Source: Rhodoligotrophos appendicifer (GTDB lineage Bacteria > Pseudomonadota > Alphaproteobacteria > Rhizobiales > Im1). Taken from it: DNA of 64,000 nt. Where the stretch lies: contig NZ_VHKL01000005.1 of assembly GCF_007474605.1 (NCBI RefSeq), positions 186,001 to 250,000 on the forward strand, written 5' to 3'. Positions within the stretch are counted from its first letter, which is position 1. The number at the start of each line of letters is the position of its first letter. The notes under the pieces were generated by a model. The model made no database searches and was not told where the DNA came from. It saw only the letters and a list, made by a program, of their open reading frames with translations. Made by a program: the position numbers and the translations under genes. Positions 8,366 through 18,228 of the stretch are shown here, piece by piece.

Positions 8366-9679
8366 TTAGGCCTTCGCCTGCGGCCGCTTGGGGCTTGGCT
8401 GGAAGGCGAGACCCTTTCCCACCGCCAGGCTGCCGAATTTGTCCCGCACGCGATCCATGGCCCTTTCGGCATCCGCCAGCCGCACCGCCGCCGGATCGAG
8501 GGGACGTTGTGGATCGCAGGCCTCCGCTGCGCACAGGTCGCTGATCCCGACACCCAGCAGCCGGAACGCCGTCCCTTGTGCCTCACGCTGAAGCATCGGC
8601 CGGGCAAGCTGAAAGATCCGGATGGCGAGCTGGCTGGGCTCCTCGAGCCTGGCATTCCGGGTGCGGATCTTGAAATCAGCCGATTTGAGCTTCAGCACGA
8701 CGGTTGCACCGCCGAGCCCAGCGGCCTTGGCGCGGCGCGAGACCTTCTCGCACATCCGCCACAGGATCTGCTCCAACAGGCTGAAGTCGCTTATGTCCTC
8801 GTTGAAGGTGGTCTCGCCACTGATGCTCTTGGTGTCCCGCTCCGTGGTGACGCTGCGATCATCCAAGCCGCGTGACAGGTGATACAGCCGCGACCCCATG
8901 GTCCCATAACGCCGCATCAGATCGCCGAGATCCATGCTCTGCAGCCGCTCGATCCGTGTGATCCCGTCTTTCGCGAGCTTTGCCTGCATGGCGCGGCCGA
9001 CCCCCCAGATCAGGCCGACGGGCCGGGGCGCCAGGAAGCTCAAGGTCTCGGTGCGGCCGATGAGCGAAAAACCCCGTGGCTTGTCGAGATCGGAGGCAAC
9101 CTTGGCCAGGAACTTGTTGTGTGACAGGCCGATGGAGACGGTGATCCCGATCTCCTTCTCGACCTTGCGAGCCAGCCGGGCGAGGGCGGCGGCAGGACTG
9201 TAACCATGCAATCGAGCGGTCCCGGTCAGGTCGAGAAACGCTTCATCGATCGAGATCGGCTGCACAAGCGGTGTGAGCTCCTCCATGAGTGCACGGACTT
9301 TCCGTCCGACATCGAGATATTTCTCCATGTTCGGCCGGATCACCACGGCCTCTGGGCACAGCTTCAGCGCCTTGAACATCGGCATGGCCGATCCCACCCC
9401 GGAGATGCGCGCGATGTAGCAGGCGGTGGCAACCACGCCGCGGCGCCCGCCGCCGATGATCACCGGCTTGTCGATCAGCGAGGGATCGTCCCGCTTTTCG
9501 ATGGCCGCATAGAAGGCGTCGCAATCCAGATGGGCGATGGAGAGCTGATGCAGTTCGGGGTGCGAGACGGTGCGGGGACTGCCGCATTGACGGCAACGCC
9601 GTTGCGTTCCCTCCAGCATGTGAAAGCAGTCGCGGCAGAGCCCTTGTGATGGGAGTGAAGAGGGCGATGCCTCGACCAT
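8366..9679 (-). CDS. dinB: DNA polymerase IV (Y-family translesion polymerase) with N-terminal zinc ribbon
   Basis: 437 residues. The Y-family catalytic residues are visible: AHLDCDAFYAAIEKRDD (first Asp), then SIDEAFLDLTG (Asp-Glu pair), with RRGVVATACYIAR between them. The little-finger domain follows with KSISGETTFNEDIS. A stretch of about 45 residues before the catalytic core holds CRDCF and CRQCG, four cysteines that look like a small zinc ribbon; a subset of alphaproteobacterial DinB proteins carries this. The enzyme performs error-prone lesion bypass. It is a single leftward gene with no obvious partner. Confidence 0.92.
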   Translation of the reverse strand: MVEASPSSLPSQGLCRDCFHMLEGTQRRCRQCGSPRTVSHPELHQLSIAHLDCDAFYAAIEKRDDPSLIDKPVIIGGGRRGVVATACYIARISGVGSAMPMFKALKLCPEAVVIRPNMEKYLDVGRKVRALMEELTPLVQPISIDEAFLDLTGTARLHGYSPAAALARLARKVEKEIGITVSIGLSHNKFLAKVASDLDKPRGFSLIGRTETLSFLAPRPVGLIWGVGRAMQAKLAKDGITRIERLQSMDLGDLMRRYGTMGSRLYHLSRGLDDRSVTTERDTKSISGETTFNEDISDFSLLEQILWRMCEKVSRRAKAAGLGGATVVLKLKSADFKIRTRNARLEEPSQLAIRIFQLARPMLQREAQGTAFRLLGVGISDLCAAEACDPQRPLDPAAVRLADAERAMDRVRDKFGSLAVGKGLAFQPSPKRPQAKA

Positions 9680-9754
9680 GGGACGGCGCCTGATCTCGCC
9701 AGTTGGAGAACAACAGTAGAACGAGATCCGGCCTCGTGCAATGCCCGAATGGCC

Positions 9755-10669
9755 TCAGCCCTGCATGGTCCACAGCTTTGCTGCGCCCCGACCGCCACTG
9801 TCTGGTCCATAGTGGGCGGCAACGATCGGCAGGTCGCAATAGTCCGAGAAGAGGTACTGTCCCACACGTGCGGCAGCCGGTGCGTAGAGATCGGGAATCT
9901 CCGAGACGCCGCCCCCCAGCACGACGATGTCGGGGTCGAGCACATCGCCGACGGCCGCAAGGCCCCGCGCGAGACGATCGACGTAGCGGTCCATGGTCTC
10001 CTTGGCGCCTGCATCGCCGTGCCCGGCCCGCTCGCTGATCTGCCGTGCATCGAGGGTCTGCCCGGTGCGTCTTTCATGATCGGCCGCGAGGGCGGGACCG
10101 GAGATCCAGGTTTCCATGCATCCGCGCCGACCGCACCAGCATTCGGGGCCTGGATACTCGTCCGGTTGCGGCCAGGGCAGAGGGATGTGACCCCACTCGC
10201 CGCCGACGCCGTGGCGCCCGTCGTGAATGTGTCCGTCGATGACGATGCCGGCGCCGCATCCCGTACCGAGAATGACCCCGAAGACACAAGCATAGCCCTT
10301 TCCCGCGCCGTCCACGGCCTCCGAGAGGGCGAAGCAGTTCGCGTCATTGGCAACCTTCACCTCGCGACCCAGGATGGCCTCGACATCTCTCTTGAAGGCT
10401 CGCCCATTGAGCCATGTCGAGTTTCCGTTTCGCGCCAAACCGGTCCGTGGCGACAGCGATCCGGGCATGCCGATGCCCACCGTGCCGACGCTTTCGAGCT
10501 CGGTTTCGAGGTCCGAGACGACAGCACCTATGGCAGCGATTGTTCCCTGGTAATCGAAGCGCGGTGTGGGACGGCGCCGGACGGCGAGCGTCTCCCCGGC
10601 ATCGGATAAGGCGTAGCCTGCGATCTTGGTGCCGCCGAGATCGATTCCGATGCGCAGCGCGGAGGTCAC
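9755..10669 (-). CDS. ROK-family sugar kinase
   Basis: 304 residues from a GTG at 10669. This start is chosen because the GTG overlaps the TGA of the upstream HAD gene in a GTGA junction and is followed at once by the ATP-binding strand LRIGIDLGGTKIAGYAL. The ROK zinc site is complete: GEWGHIPL, then CWCGRRGCMETWISG. Members phosphorylate glucose, fructose, mannose or N-acetylated amino sugars at the expense of ATP; the substrate cannot be decided here. Second gene of a leftward HAD-ROK pair. Confidence 0.88.
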   Translation of the reverse strand: MTSALRIGIDLGGTKIAGYALSDAGETLAVRRRPTPRFDYQGTIAAIGAVVSDLETELESVGTVGIGMPGSLSPRTGLARNGNSTWLNGRAFKRDVEAILGREVKVANDANCFALSEAVDGAGKGYACVFGVILGTGCGAGIVIDGHIHDGRHGVGGEWGHIPLPWPQPDEYPGPECWCGRRGCMETWISGPALAADHERRTGQTLDARQISERAGHGDAGAKETMDRYVDRLARGLAAVGDVLDPDIVVLGGGVSEIPDLYAPAAARVGQYLFSDYCDLPIVAAHYGPDSGGRGAAKLWTMQG

Positions 10670-11334
10670 TGATCCAGGCCTTTGACCTCGATCAGGCGGG
10701 CGATGTGGTCGGCCGTCTCCTGCCAATTGTCCGAGCGCAGTGAAATGCGGTCGATGGGCGCGCAATGGCGGCCGAAGCGCTCGTCCTGCATGAAATGCAC
10801 GACATGAACCTCCGGCAGCGTGTCCCGGACGGATGTGATATTGCTGGGCGCATCGTCGATGAAGATCACGGGAGCCGCCGACGCCGCAGTGATCTGCCGC
10901 ATGGCCGGCCCCTTGGGACCGTCATTGACGACGATGGGGTAGGGCATCCCGAGGCCCAGCAGGTTTCGCTGCCGTGCGTCCAGATAGGTGTTCGGCAGGT
11001 TGGTCAGCATCACCACATCGGCGACATCGCTGAGCTCCCTCAAGGCATGGGCAGCGCCTTCGATTTCCTCGAATTCAGCCGTCCGGGCCGTGAAGAAGTC
11101 GACGAAATGCTGGGCGAGCTCCTGCGTCGCGATCGGTGCGCCCGTATCAATTCTCTTCACATTGCCGTTCAGCGCGAAGCTGACCGGGTCGAGCCAGCAG
11201 CCATGCTCCTCGAGCCATGTCTCGAAGGCACGCAGAAAATGCACGACGACCTCGTCGACGTCGCACACGATCAGTGGCTTGTGATGCGCGAGGGTGAGTC
11301 GCGCGATTTGGTCTCTGGTCTCTTGGGGAATCAT
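10666..11334 (-). CDS. HAD-superfamily hydrolase
   Basis: 222 residues with HAD motif I CDVDEVVVHF (nucleophile and acid Asp), motif II MLTNLP, motif III lysine in NDGPKGPAMRQ and motif IV FIDDAPSNI. A cap segment of about 60 residues lies between motifs I and II. The VDEVV variant of motif I is typical of an alphaproteobacterial subgroup without a known substrate. It sits between DUF3572 and the ROK kinase and overlaps the latter by 4 bases, suggesting co-translation. Confidence 0.82.
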   Translation of the reverse strand: MIPQETRDQIARLTLAHHKPLIVCDVDEVVVHFLRAFETWLEEHGCWLDPVSFALNGNVKRIDTGAPIATQELAQHFVDFFTARTAEFEEIEGAAHALRELSDVADVVMLTNLPNTYLDARQRNLLGLGMPYPIVVNDGPKGPAMRQITAASAAPVIFIDDAPSNITSVRDTLPEVHVVHFMQDERFGRHCAPIDRISLRSDNWQETADHIARLIEVKGLDQ

Positions 11335-11343
11335 AATGCGGTC

Positions 11344-11652
11344 TCAGTCGTAAATGGGAGCGCCGGGGAGCTTCGCTCGTGCACGCACCAGCAGCTCGGG
11401 CGTCAGGCGTTCCAGTTTGCAGAACGCCAGAATAAGGGTGTCATCGGACAGAATATGGTCAAGGATCGCGCCGAGAAAAGCGGGTTGGTTTGCCGCGGGC
11501 CGGAGATCTGCGGGACTGAGGCCCGAAAGGGAGAGAAAAGGTTCGATTCTGTCGGGCTCTTCGGCAAGGAAGACCAGGCCGCGCAGAGCGAGCGCTTCGG
11601 CCTCTTCGGGACCGATGCTGCGCTTCTGCCTGTCGCTCCCGAAATTCGCCAA
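11344..11652 (-). CDS. DUF3572 family protein
   Basis: 102 residues, with AEALALRGLVFLAEEPDRIEPFLSLSG and GLSPADLRP, the conserved core of the alphaproteobacterial DUF3572 family. All-helical and soluble; no function is known. It lies 9 bases upstream of the HAD gene and ends a block transcribed away from divK, whose gene starts to the right in the opposite direction. Confidence 0.85.
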   Translation of the reverse strand: MANFGSDRQKRSIGPEEAEALALRGLVFLAEEPDRIEPFLSLSGLSPADLRPAANQPAFLGAILDHILSDDTLILAFCKLERLTPELLVRARAKLPGAPIYD

Positions 11653-11829
11653 CGAAGTGCTCCCAAGGCCGGTAAATACGCTTAAACAGTTTATAACCCG
11701 ACCGGCGTATTTTCACGCAGCGACGAGAAGGCAACCGCGTTCACGGCGCTACGGGCGCGGGAACCATAAGAATGGGACCGATGCTCGTCAACGCCATCCA
11801 AGTGATGTGAGTGAAGTGTGGAGCGGGGA

Positions 11830-12204
11830 ATGGCGAAGACGGTTCTGATCGTCGAGGATAACGAGTTGAACATGAAGCTGTTCAACGATCTTCTGGAGGC
11901 CCATGGCTATCGAACGCTTCAGACCCGCGACGGGTTGTCGGCGCTGGACATCGCCCGCGAGCATCGGCCGGATCTGATCCTCATGGACATCCAGCTGCCT
12001 GAAGTCTCGGGTCTCGAGGTCACGAAATGGCTCAAGGAGGACGAATCACTTCGCCACATTCCGGTGATTGCGGTGACAGCTTTTGCTATGAAGGGGGATG
12101 AGGAACGGATTCGTGAGGGCGGCTGCGAGGCCTATATTTCGAAGCCCATTTCCGTGAACAGCTTCCTGGCCACCATCGACAGCTTTTTGCGAGCTGCGGG
12201 ATGA
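11830..12204 (+). CDS. divK: single-domain response regulator DivK
   Basis: 124 residues from the ATG at 11830, after GAGCGGGGA. One receiver domain with acidic pocket VEDNE, phospho-acceptor Asp in [10 protein letters not shown], Thr in [11 protein letters not shown] and Lys in ISKPIS. DivK is the polarity and cell-cycle regulator of alphaproteobacteria, phosphorylated and dephosphorylated by DivJ and PleC. Assignment is supported by its short length and by pleD following with a 4-base ATGA overlap, an arrangement known from Caulobacter and its relatives. Confidence 0.93.
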   Translation: MAKTVLIVEDNELNMKLFNDLLEAHGYRTLQTRDGLSALDIAREHRPDLILMDIQLPEVSGLEVTKWLKEDESLRHIPVIAVTAFAMKGDEERIREGGCEAYISKPISVNSFLATIDSFLRAAG

Positions 12205-13586
12205 CTGCCCGCGTGCTCGTGGTCGATGACGTCCGCGCCAATGTGAAGCTTCTTGAAGCCAAGCTGACGGCGGAATATTTCGATCCGATCATCGCCATGA
12301 ATGGCCTGCAAGCCTTGGATCTGGTGGACCGGCTGCTGCCGGACATCGTCCTCCTCGACGTGATGATGCCGGGCATGGACGGGATCGAGGTCTGCCGCCG
12401 CCTGAAATCGAGTCCGCGGACCCAGCACATTCCCGTGATCATGATCACGGCCCTCGACCAGCCGGAGGATCGAGTGCGGGGGCTCGAGGCGGGCGCCGAC
12501 GATTTTCTGACCAAGCCTGTGGATGACACGGCGCTGTTCTCCCGCGTGAAGAACCTCGTTCGACTGAAGATGCTGGTCGACGAATTGCGGGCCCGCGCGG
12601 CGACCGGTGAGCGCATGGGCTTCATCGACAACACTTTGGGCGCGATCCTCGAGAAGCCCGGCGAGGTCATGCTGGTCGACGATACTGGCCATCTGGCCGA
12701 ACGAATTGCCGGCGGTCTGAGCGGAAGACATCATCTGTTGGTCGTCGACAACGTGAGCAAAGCCTTGTCTCACGCCACCGAAGGTCATTTCGATTTGATC
12801 ATGGTCGGCCTGGACCAGCGGTCCTTCGATGGTTTGCGTCTCTGCTCCCAACTGCGCTCCCTCAACCAGACCCGCCACATTCCGATCCTTGTGATCGCCG
12901 AGCCGGAGGACAATGAGCGCCTGTTGCGGGCGTTGGACATGGGCGTGAATGATTACCTCCTACGCCCGGTCGATCCCAATGAGCTCATGGCTCGGATGAA
13001 CACGCAGATCCGCCGCTGGCGCTATGCGGAGAGCCTTCGCGACAGCGTGCAGCGCTCGATCGAAATGGCGATCACGGATGAGCTGACGGGGATTTTCAAT
13101 CGCCGCTACATGGAGACCCATCTGGCGACCCTGATCGAGTCGGCCATGCATAGGGCGAGGCCGACGACCGTCCTCGCCATCGACATCGATTTCTTCAAGT
13201 CGGTCAACGATACGTTTGGACATGATGCCGGCGATCAGGTTCTACGTGAATGTGCCGCCAGGCTGCGCAACGTCATCCGCAGCGTGGATCTTCCCTGCCG
13301 GGTGGGGGGCGAGGAATTCATCGTCATTCTCCCCGATACCGACCAGCTTGTGGGTGCGCGGATTGCCGAGCGCATTCGTTCGGCCATCGGCTCGGCGCCC
13401 TTCATTGTCGGCAGTGAACAGACCCCCGTCACGATCACCGTGTCCATAGGCGTCGCCGGTCTTGGATCCGTTGACGACACCGCAGAGCTTCTGCTGAAGC
13501 GGGCCGACCAATCCCTGTACCAAGCCAAGCGCGCGGGTCGTGACCGCGTCGTCTCCGACATGCCGGACGTCCGTCGCCCAGGTTAA
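12201..13586 (+). CDS. pleD: diguanylate cyclase response regulator PleD (REC-REC-GGDEF)
   Basis: 461 residues. The first receiver has DDVRAN and the phospho-acceptor in [13 protein letters not shown]. The second receiver (about 150-275) lacks the canonical acceptor context, as in other PleD proteins, and serves as a dimerisation adaptor. The C-terminal cyclase carries the active-site motif GGEEF and an RSVD inhibitory I-site a few residues upstream (RxxD). It makes c-di-GMP when phosphorylated and governs the motile-to-sessile transition. Starts inside the divK stop codon. Confidence 0.95.
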   Translation: MTARVLVVDDVRANVKLLEAKLTAEYFDPIIAMNGLQALDLVDRLLPDIVLLDVMMPGMDGIEVCRRLKSSPRTQHIPVIMITALDQPEDRVRGLEAGADDFLTKPVDDTALFSRVKNLVRLKMLVDELRARAATGERMGFIDNTLGAILEKPGEVMLVDDTGHLAERIAGGLSGRHHLLVVDNVSKALSHATEGHFDLIMVGLDQRSFDGLRLCSQLRSLNQTRHIPILVIAEPEDNERLLRALDMGVNDYLLRPVDPNELMARMNTQIRRWRYAESLRDSVQRSIEMAITDELTGIFNRRYMETHLATLIESAMHRARPTTVLAIDIDFFKSVNDTFGHDAGDQVLRECAARLRNVIRSVDLPCRVGGEEFIVILPDTDQLVGARIAERIRSAIGSAPFIVGSEQTPVTITVSIGVAGLGSVDDTAELLLKRADQSLYQAKRAGRDRVVSDMPDVRRPG

Positions 13587-13784
13587 GCTTACCCGTTGAC
13601 GAGCCTTTTGAATTTTCGGCTGGCGGAAGGGCTGGACGATTGAATTCAGGCTCATCCACATCCACTCTGTGTGGCATGCGCGCAGCCTCGGCTACATTCG
13701 GGATGCTGTTGCCGCTGCATCTCTGTGAGATGGTACGGGCGCGTTGCCAGGTCCGCCGCAAAAGTCCTGGTGACGTGTCGTACC

Positions 13785-13839
13785 GGCCGGCTTGATACGG
13801 TTCTGGAGTGGCCTCCTCGTTCTCCGTGTCGAGCCGGCC
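13785..13839. terminator. long inverted repeat between pleD and phaC, probable terminator
   Basis: Sixteen bases (13785-13800, GGCCGGCTTGATACGG) pair with 13824-13839 through two G-U pairs, leaving a 23-base loop. It lies 18 bases beyond the phaC stop codon and about 200 beyond pleD, in the gap between the two convergent genes. There is no long T-run, so the termination role is inferred from stem strength and position. I see no gene in the surrounding 13587-13856. Confidence 0.5.
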
Positions 13840-13856
13840 ACTTTATGGGGTGTGCC

Positions 13857-15656
13857 TCAGCTTCTCACGCGAACATACAATCCCGGGGCGTCCTCGATGG
13901 GCTTCAGCTTGCCATCTCCGGGCGTTCGCGCCGGCACCCTGTCTCCCGATTGGGCTTCAATCCATTTGAACCAGTCCGGCCACCAGGATCCCTCGTGCTC
14001 CGACGCGCTCTGCAGCCAGGCCTCAGGGGTGTCACCTCCGTTCACGCTGGTCCAATAGGAGTATTTATGGGCCTCGGGCGGGTTCACCACTCCGGCGATG
14101 TGCCCGGATCCTGCCACCACGAGGCGCGTATCGCCGCCCATCTTCTGACCCACCCGGAAGCCCGATGGCAAAGGGGCGATGTGGTCTTCCCGGGTGACCA
14201 GGTTATAGATCGGCTGCTTAGCTTTGGAGAGATTGATCTGGACGCCGTCAATGACCATCTCGCCCTTGGCGAGGCGATTGTTCAGATAGCACTCCCGCAG
14301 GTAATAGCTGTGCAAGGCCGCAGGCATGCGGGTGGCATCGGCATTCCAATAGAGCAGATCGAAGGGTAGGGGATTGCGGCCCAGCAGGTAGTTGTTCACC
14401 ACATACGACCAGATGAGATCGTTCGACCGCAGCATGTTGAAGGTGTTGGCCATCTTGCCGCCGTCGAGATAGCCGCGTTCGGCCATGCGCCGTTCGAGGC
14501 TGGCGATCTGTTCCTCGTCGATGAACACAAGCAGGTCGCCGGCCTTCTCGAAGTCGACCTGCGTCGCGAAGAAGGTCGTCGATTTGATCCGGTCGTCGCC
14601 TTTGGCTGCCATATAACCCAGGGTCGTCGCCATCAGGGTGCCGCCGACGCAATAGCCGATCGTGTTGATCTCCCGTTGGCCGGTTGCGGCTTCCACCGCA
14701 TCGAGAGCGGCCAGCACGCCGTCCTTCATATAATCCCCGAAGGTCTTCATGCCCAGCCGCTCATCCGGATTGACCCAGGAGATCACGAACACGGTGAGCC
14801 CCTGAGCCACGGCCCAGCGGATGAAGGACTTCTGTGCATTGAGGTCGAGAATGTAAAACTTGTTGATCCAGGGCGGCACGATCAGCAGAGGCCGGGAGAA
14901 GACGGTTTCGGTACTCGGCTCATACTGGATGAGCTGCATCACCTCGTTCTGGAACACGACCTTGCCCGGCGTGGTCGCGATGTTGCGGCCGATCTCGAAG
15001 GCTTCCATGTCGGTCTGCTTGATGCGCAGTTCGCCGCCGCCCGCCGCCATGTCTTCCGCGAGATGCTGCATGCCTTCGACCAGATTTTGTCCATTCGAAG
15101 CCAGCGTCGCGCGGAGGACCTCCGGATTAGTGAGGGCGAAATTGGAGGGCGACATGGCGTTGGCGAGCTGTTCCACATAGAAGCTCGCCTGCTGCCGGGT
15201 GCGATCATCCAGCTGTGTTGCGTCCTGGACCACGTCATTGGCCCAGCGGGTGGCGATCAGGTAGCTCTGCTTCAGGAAATCGAAGATCTGGTTGTCTTCC
15301 CAGTCTCTATCCGTGAAGCGTTTGTCGCCCCGGCCCGGCTGAACGGTGGCCTTAGCCGGCTCGCCGAGGAAGCGGCGCCAGGAATTCTGCCAGAGGTCGG
15401 AATATTGCTGCCAGAGCTTGAACTGTGCATCGACCAGCTTCTGTGGGTCCGACATGTAGCTTTGGGCGACGTCCTGGAACGCTTTCGCCATAGTGGCCGC
15501 ATCTGATGTCGGCATGTCCTGTCCCCCCCGTTCAGCGGCGGGCCGGGCAGCCATGATCTTGGCAGCCTGATCCATCACGCGCGCCATGTTGCGCATGAAT
15601 GTCGCCGGATCGGTGAGACCGGCCTCGCTTCGGGTGGTGGCGGGCTTTTCGGTCAT
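13857..15656 (-). CDS. phaC: class I poly(3-hydroxyalkanoate) synthase PhaC
   Basis: 599 residues, the normal class I length. The lipase-like box GYCVGGTLMATTLGYMAA contains the nucleophile Cys; PFDLLYWNADATRMPAALHSYYLRE and the later RVVVAGSGHIAGVVNPP-like segment (GSGHIAGVVNPP) supply the catalytic Asp and His regions. The enzyme polymerises 3-hydroxyacyl-CoA at granule surfaces. It is alone here, with no phaA, phaB or phasin gene adjacent. The N-terminal 90 residues are a variable dimerisation or substrate-channel domain. Confidence 0.95.
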   Translation of the reverse strand: MTEKPATTRSEAGLTDPATFMRNMARVMDQAAKIMAARPAAERGGQDMPTSDAATMAKAFQDVAQSYMSDPQKLVDAQFKLWQQYSDLWQNSWRRFLGEPAKATVQPGRGDKRFTDRDWEDNQIFDFLKQSYLIATRWANDVVQDATQLDDRTRQQASFYVEQLANAMSPSNFALTNPEVLRATLASNGQNLVEGMQHLAEDMAAGGGELRIKQTDMEAFEIGRNIATTPGKVVFQNEVMQLIQYEPSTETVFSRPLLIVPPWINKFYILDLNAQKSFIRWAVAQGLTVFVISWVNPDERLGMKTFGDYMKDGVLAALDAVEAATGQREINTIGYCVGGTLMATTLGYMAAKGDDRIKSTTFFATQVDFEKAGDLLVFIDEEQIASLERRMAERGYLDGGKMANTFNMLRSNDLIWSYVVNNYLLGRNPLPFDLLYWNADATRMPAALHSYYLRECYLNNRLAKGEMVIDGVQINLSKAKQPIYNLVTREDHIAPLPSGFRVGQKMGGDTRLVVAGSGHIAGVVNPPEAHKYSYWTSVNGGDTPEAWLQSASEHEGSWWPDWFKWIEAQSGDRVPARTPGDGKLKPIEDAPGLYVRVRS

Positions 15657-15824
15657 TGAGCGCTTCCTCGTTTCTTTCTTATACGAGCATTTGGGGTTCC
15701 GGATCGATCAGTCAAAGCGCGAGAGTGCAATATTCCTGCCTTTCTTGAAATGCGCAGCCATTCGCTTCATAAGAGCGTCGCCCGGGTGGCTTACTGAATC
15801 ACGAATTGAAGGATAGGCATCGAC

Positions 15825-17153
15825 ATGGAGCCATTGAGGTTGGGCATTGCCGGACTGGGCACGGTGGGGGGCGGTCTGCTCGAGCTCATCAAAGCCAGCG
15901 GTGATACGATCGCCCAACGCGCCGGGCGGCAAGTGGTGATAACCGGCGTGAGCGCCAGGGATCGGGCGAAAATACGTGCGGTAAGCCTCAAAAATGTGAC
16001 GTGGTTCGATGACCCGGTGGCGCTGGCGAAGAGCCCTGACATTGACGTCCTGGTCGAGCTTATCGGCGGGGACGGCGATCCCGCCAAATCGGCGCTGGAA
16101 GCAGCCCTTGCCAATGGCAAACATGTGGTCACCGCCAACAAGGCGCTCATCGCCCGGCATGGCAACGCATTGGCTCGGATTGCCGAGAAAAGTGGCGTCG
16201 CGCTTAATTTTGAGGCGGCCGTCGCAGGGGGTATCCCCATCGTCAAGACCTTGCGCGAGGCCTTGGCGGGAAACAGCATCACACGCCTTTACGGGATCAT
16301 GAACGGCACCTCCAACTTCATTCTCACCAAGATGGAGCAGGAGCGGCGCAGCTTCGCGGATGTTCTCGGCGAGGCCCAGCAGCTAGGCTATGCCGAGGCG
16401 GATCCGACCTTTGACATCGGTGGCTTCGACACGGCGCATAAGCTCGCGATTCTGACGGCCCTGGCCTTTGGAACGGAGCTGGATGTGGAGTCCATCTATA
16501 TCGAAGGCATCGATCAGATCACGCTCCAGGACATCAACATCGCGGGCGAACTCGGCTTTCGCATCAAGCTGCTCGGTGTGAGCGTTCAGACGGAGGCGGG
16601 GATCGAGCAGCGTGTGCATCCCACTTTGGTGCCCAAGGACAGTCCGATCGCGGATGTCCACGGGGTCTTCAATGCGGTCGCCGTCAGCGGAGACTTCGTC
16701 GGCGAGCTCATGCTTGAGGGTCGTGGTGCCGGCGCTCACCCCACGGCCTCCAGCGTCATGTCGGACATCATCGACATCGCCCGCGGTCACATCCAGAAAC
16801 CCTTCGGAGTGCCGGTCTCTGCCTTGCAGCCCTATCGCACGGCCGAAATGCCGGCCCACGAGGGCGGCTATTACGTGACCATGACCCTGCAGGATCGGCC
16901 GGGCGCCGTGGCCGCGGTTGCCCAGCGGATGGCCGAGCAGAATATCTCCATTGACAGCATCATTCAGCGCCCCGCCTTGGGCGCCAGTGTCGATGCTCGC
17001 GGCAAGCCGCCGACCGATGTTGCCACCAGGCCCGTGATCTTGATTACCCACGACACGCATGAACGGAACGTTCGTGAAGCGCTTTCACGGATCGAAAGCG
17101 ATAGGCACACCGTTGATCGGCCACGTATGATACGCATCGAAAAACTCAAATAA
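15825..17153 (+). CDS. hom: homoserine dehydrogenase with C-terminal ACT domain
   Basis: 442 residues. NAD(P) motif GIAGLGTVGGGLLE at the N-terminus, the catalytic-domain signature AAVAGGIPIVKTLREAL, YGIMNGTSNFILTKM and YAEADPTFDIGGFDTAHK. An ACT domain (about 355-440, YYVTMTLQDRPGAVAAVAQ) probably binds threonine for feedback inhibition. It reduces aspartate semialdehyde to homoserine for threonine and methionine synthesis. The order hom-glpX-recJ is conserved across Hyphomicrobiales. Confidence 0.95.
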   Translation: MEPLRLGIAGLGTVGGGLLELIKASGDTIAQRAGRQVVITGVSARDRAKIRAVSLKNVTWFDDPVALAKSPDIDVLVELIGGDGDPAKSALEAALANGKHVVTANKALIARHGNALARIAEKSGVALNFEAAVAGGIPIVKTLREALAGNSITRLYGIMNGTSNFILTKMEQERRSFADVLGEAQQLGYAEADPTFDIGGFDTAHKLAILTALAFGTELDVESIYIEGIDQITLQDINIAGELGFRIKLLGVSVQTEAGIEQRVHPTLVPKDSPIADVHGVFNAVAVSGDFVGELMLEGRGAGAHPTASSVMSDIIDIARGHIQKPFGVPVSALQPYRTAEMPAHEGGYYVTMTLQDRPGAVAAVAQRMAEQNISIDSIIQRPALGASVDARGKPPTDVATRPVILITHDTHERNVREALSRIESDRHTVDRPRMIRIEKLK

Positions 17154-17200
17154 CCTCTCTCGCTTGGCGACTTGCCATCCGTTCCCATGGAGACGAAGCC

Positions 17201-18184
17201 TTGAACAACAACATTTCGACCTTGGCGCGCACACTCACCTTGGAGGTTGCTCGGGTAACCGAAGTGGCGGCCATGGCGGCTGCGCGGCTGCGGGGCCGGG
17301 GGGACGAGAAGGAGGCCGACCGCGTGGCGGTCGATGCCATGCGTTCCGCTCTCAATCAGATGGATATCGACGGCACGGTGGTGATCGGCGAGGGTGAGCG
17401 GGACGAGGCGCCCATGCTCTATATCGGCGAGAAGGTCGGCACCGGCAACGGACCGCGCGTCGACATCGCGCTGGACCCTCTGGAGGGGACGACGCTTTGC
17501 GCCAAGGCGATGCCGAACTCGCTGGCCGTCATCGCCATAGCGGAAGGCGGCAGCATGCTGCACGCCCCCGACAGCTATATGGACAAGATTGCCATCGGTG
17601 GCGGCTATGCACCTGGCCTCGTTGATCTCGATCTGTCGCCGCGGGAGAATGTGAAGCGCCTCGCGGAGGCCAAGGGCGTGCCGATGTCCTCGATCACCGC
17701 CTGTGTCCTCGACCGGCCTCGCCATGCCGACATCATCGCCAGCCTGAGAAATGCCGGCGTCTCCGTTCACCTGATCACCGATGGTGACGTGGCGGGCATC
17801 ATTCACACCGCTGATCCCGAGGAGACCGGCATCGACATCTATATGGGCACCGGTGGAGCGCCCGAGGGGGTCTTGGCGGCGGCGGCGTTGCGCTGCATCG
17901 GCGGCCAGATGCAGGGCCGGCTGGTGATCAAGAATGACGAGCAGCGCGAGCGGATGATCCGCATGGGCATTGCCGATCCGACCCGGAAATTCGAGCTCGA
18001 GGACCTGGCATCCGGCGACGTGATGTTTGCGGCTACCGGTGTGACCGACGGCTCCATGCTGTCGGGCGTCCGCTTCAACCGCGACAACATCGTGACCCAT
18101 TCGGTCGTCATGAGATCGAAGACGGGAACGGTGCGGTGGATAACCGGTCATCATTCCACCTCGAAACTGCCTCCCATCGCTTAA
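17201..18184 (+). CDS. glpX: class II fructose-1,6-bisphosphatase GlpX
   Basis: 327 residues. The start is a TTG at 17201 with GGAGA upstream (17189-17193); an ATG at 17187 runs directly into a stop, so the rare codon is favoured. Metal-binding and lithium-sensitive phosphatase motifs are present: VVIGEGERDEAPML and DIALDPLEGTTLCAKA, then ATGVTDGSMLSGV. It dephosphorylates fructose 1,6-bisphosphate in gluconeogenesis. Between hom and recJ, probably one transcript. Confidence 0.93.
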   Translation: MNNNISTLARTLTLEVARVTEVAAMAAARLRGRGDEKEADRVAVDAMRSALNQMDIDGTVVIGEGERDEAPMLYIGEKVGTGNGPRVDIALDPLEGTTLCAKAMPNSLAVIAIAEGGSMLHAPDSYMDKIAIGGGYAPGLVDLDLSPRENVKRLAEAKGVPMSSITACVLDRPRHADIIASLRNAGVSVHLITDGDVAGIIHTADPEETGIDIYMGTGGAPEGVLAAAALRCIGGQMQGRLVIKNDEQRERMIRMGIADPTRKFELEDLASGDVMFAATGVTDGSMLSGVRFNRDNIVTHSVVMRSKTGTVRWITGHHSTSKLPPIA

Positions 18185-18228
18185 GATCCCCAGGACGGGC
18201 CGGGTGATTCGCGCCCGCCGAACTGCTG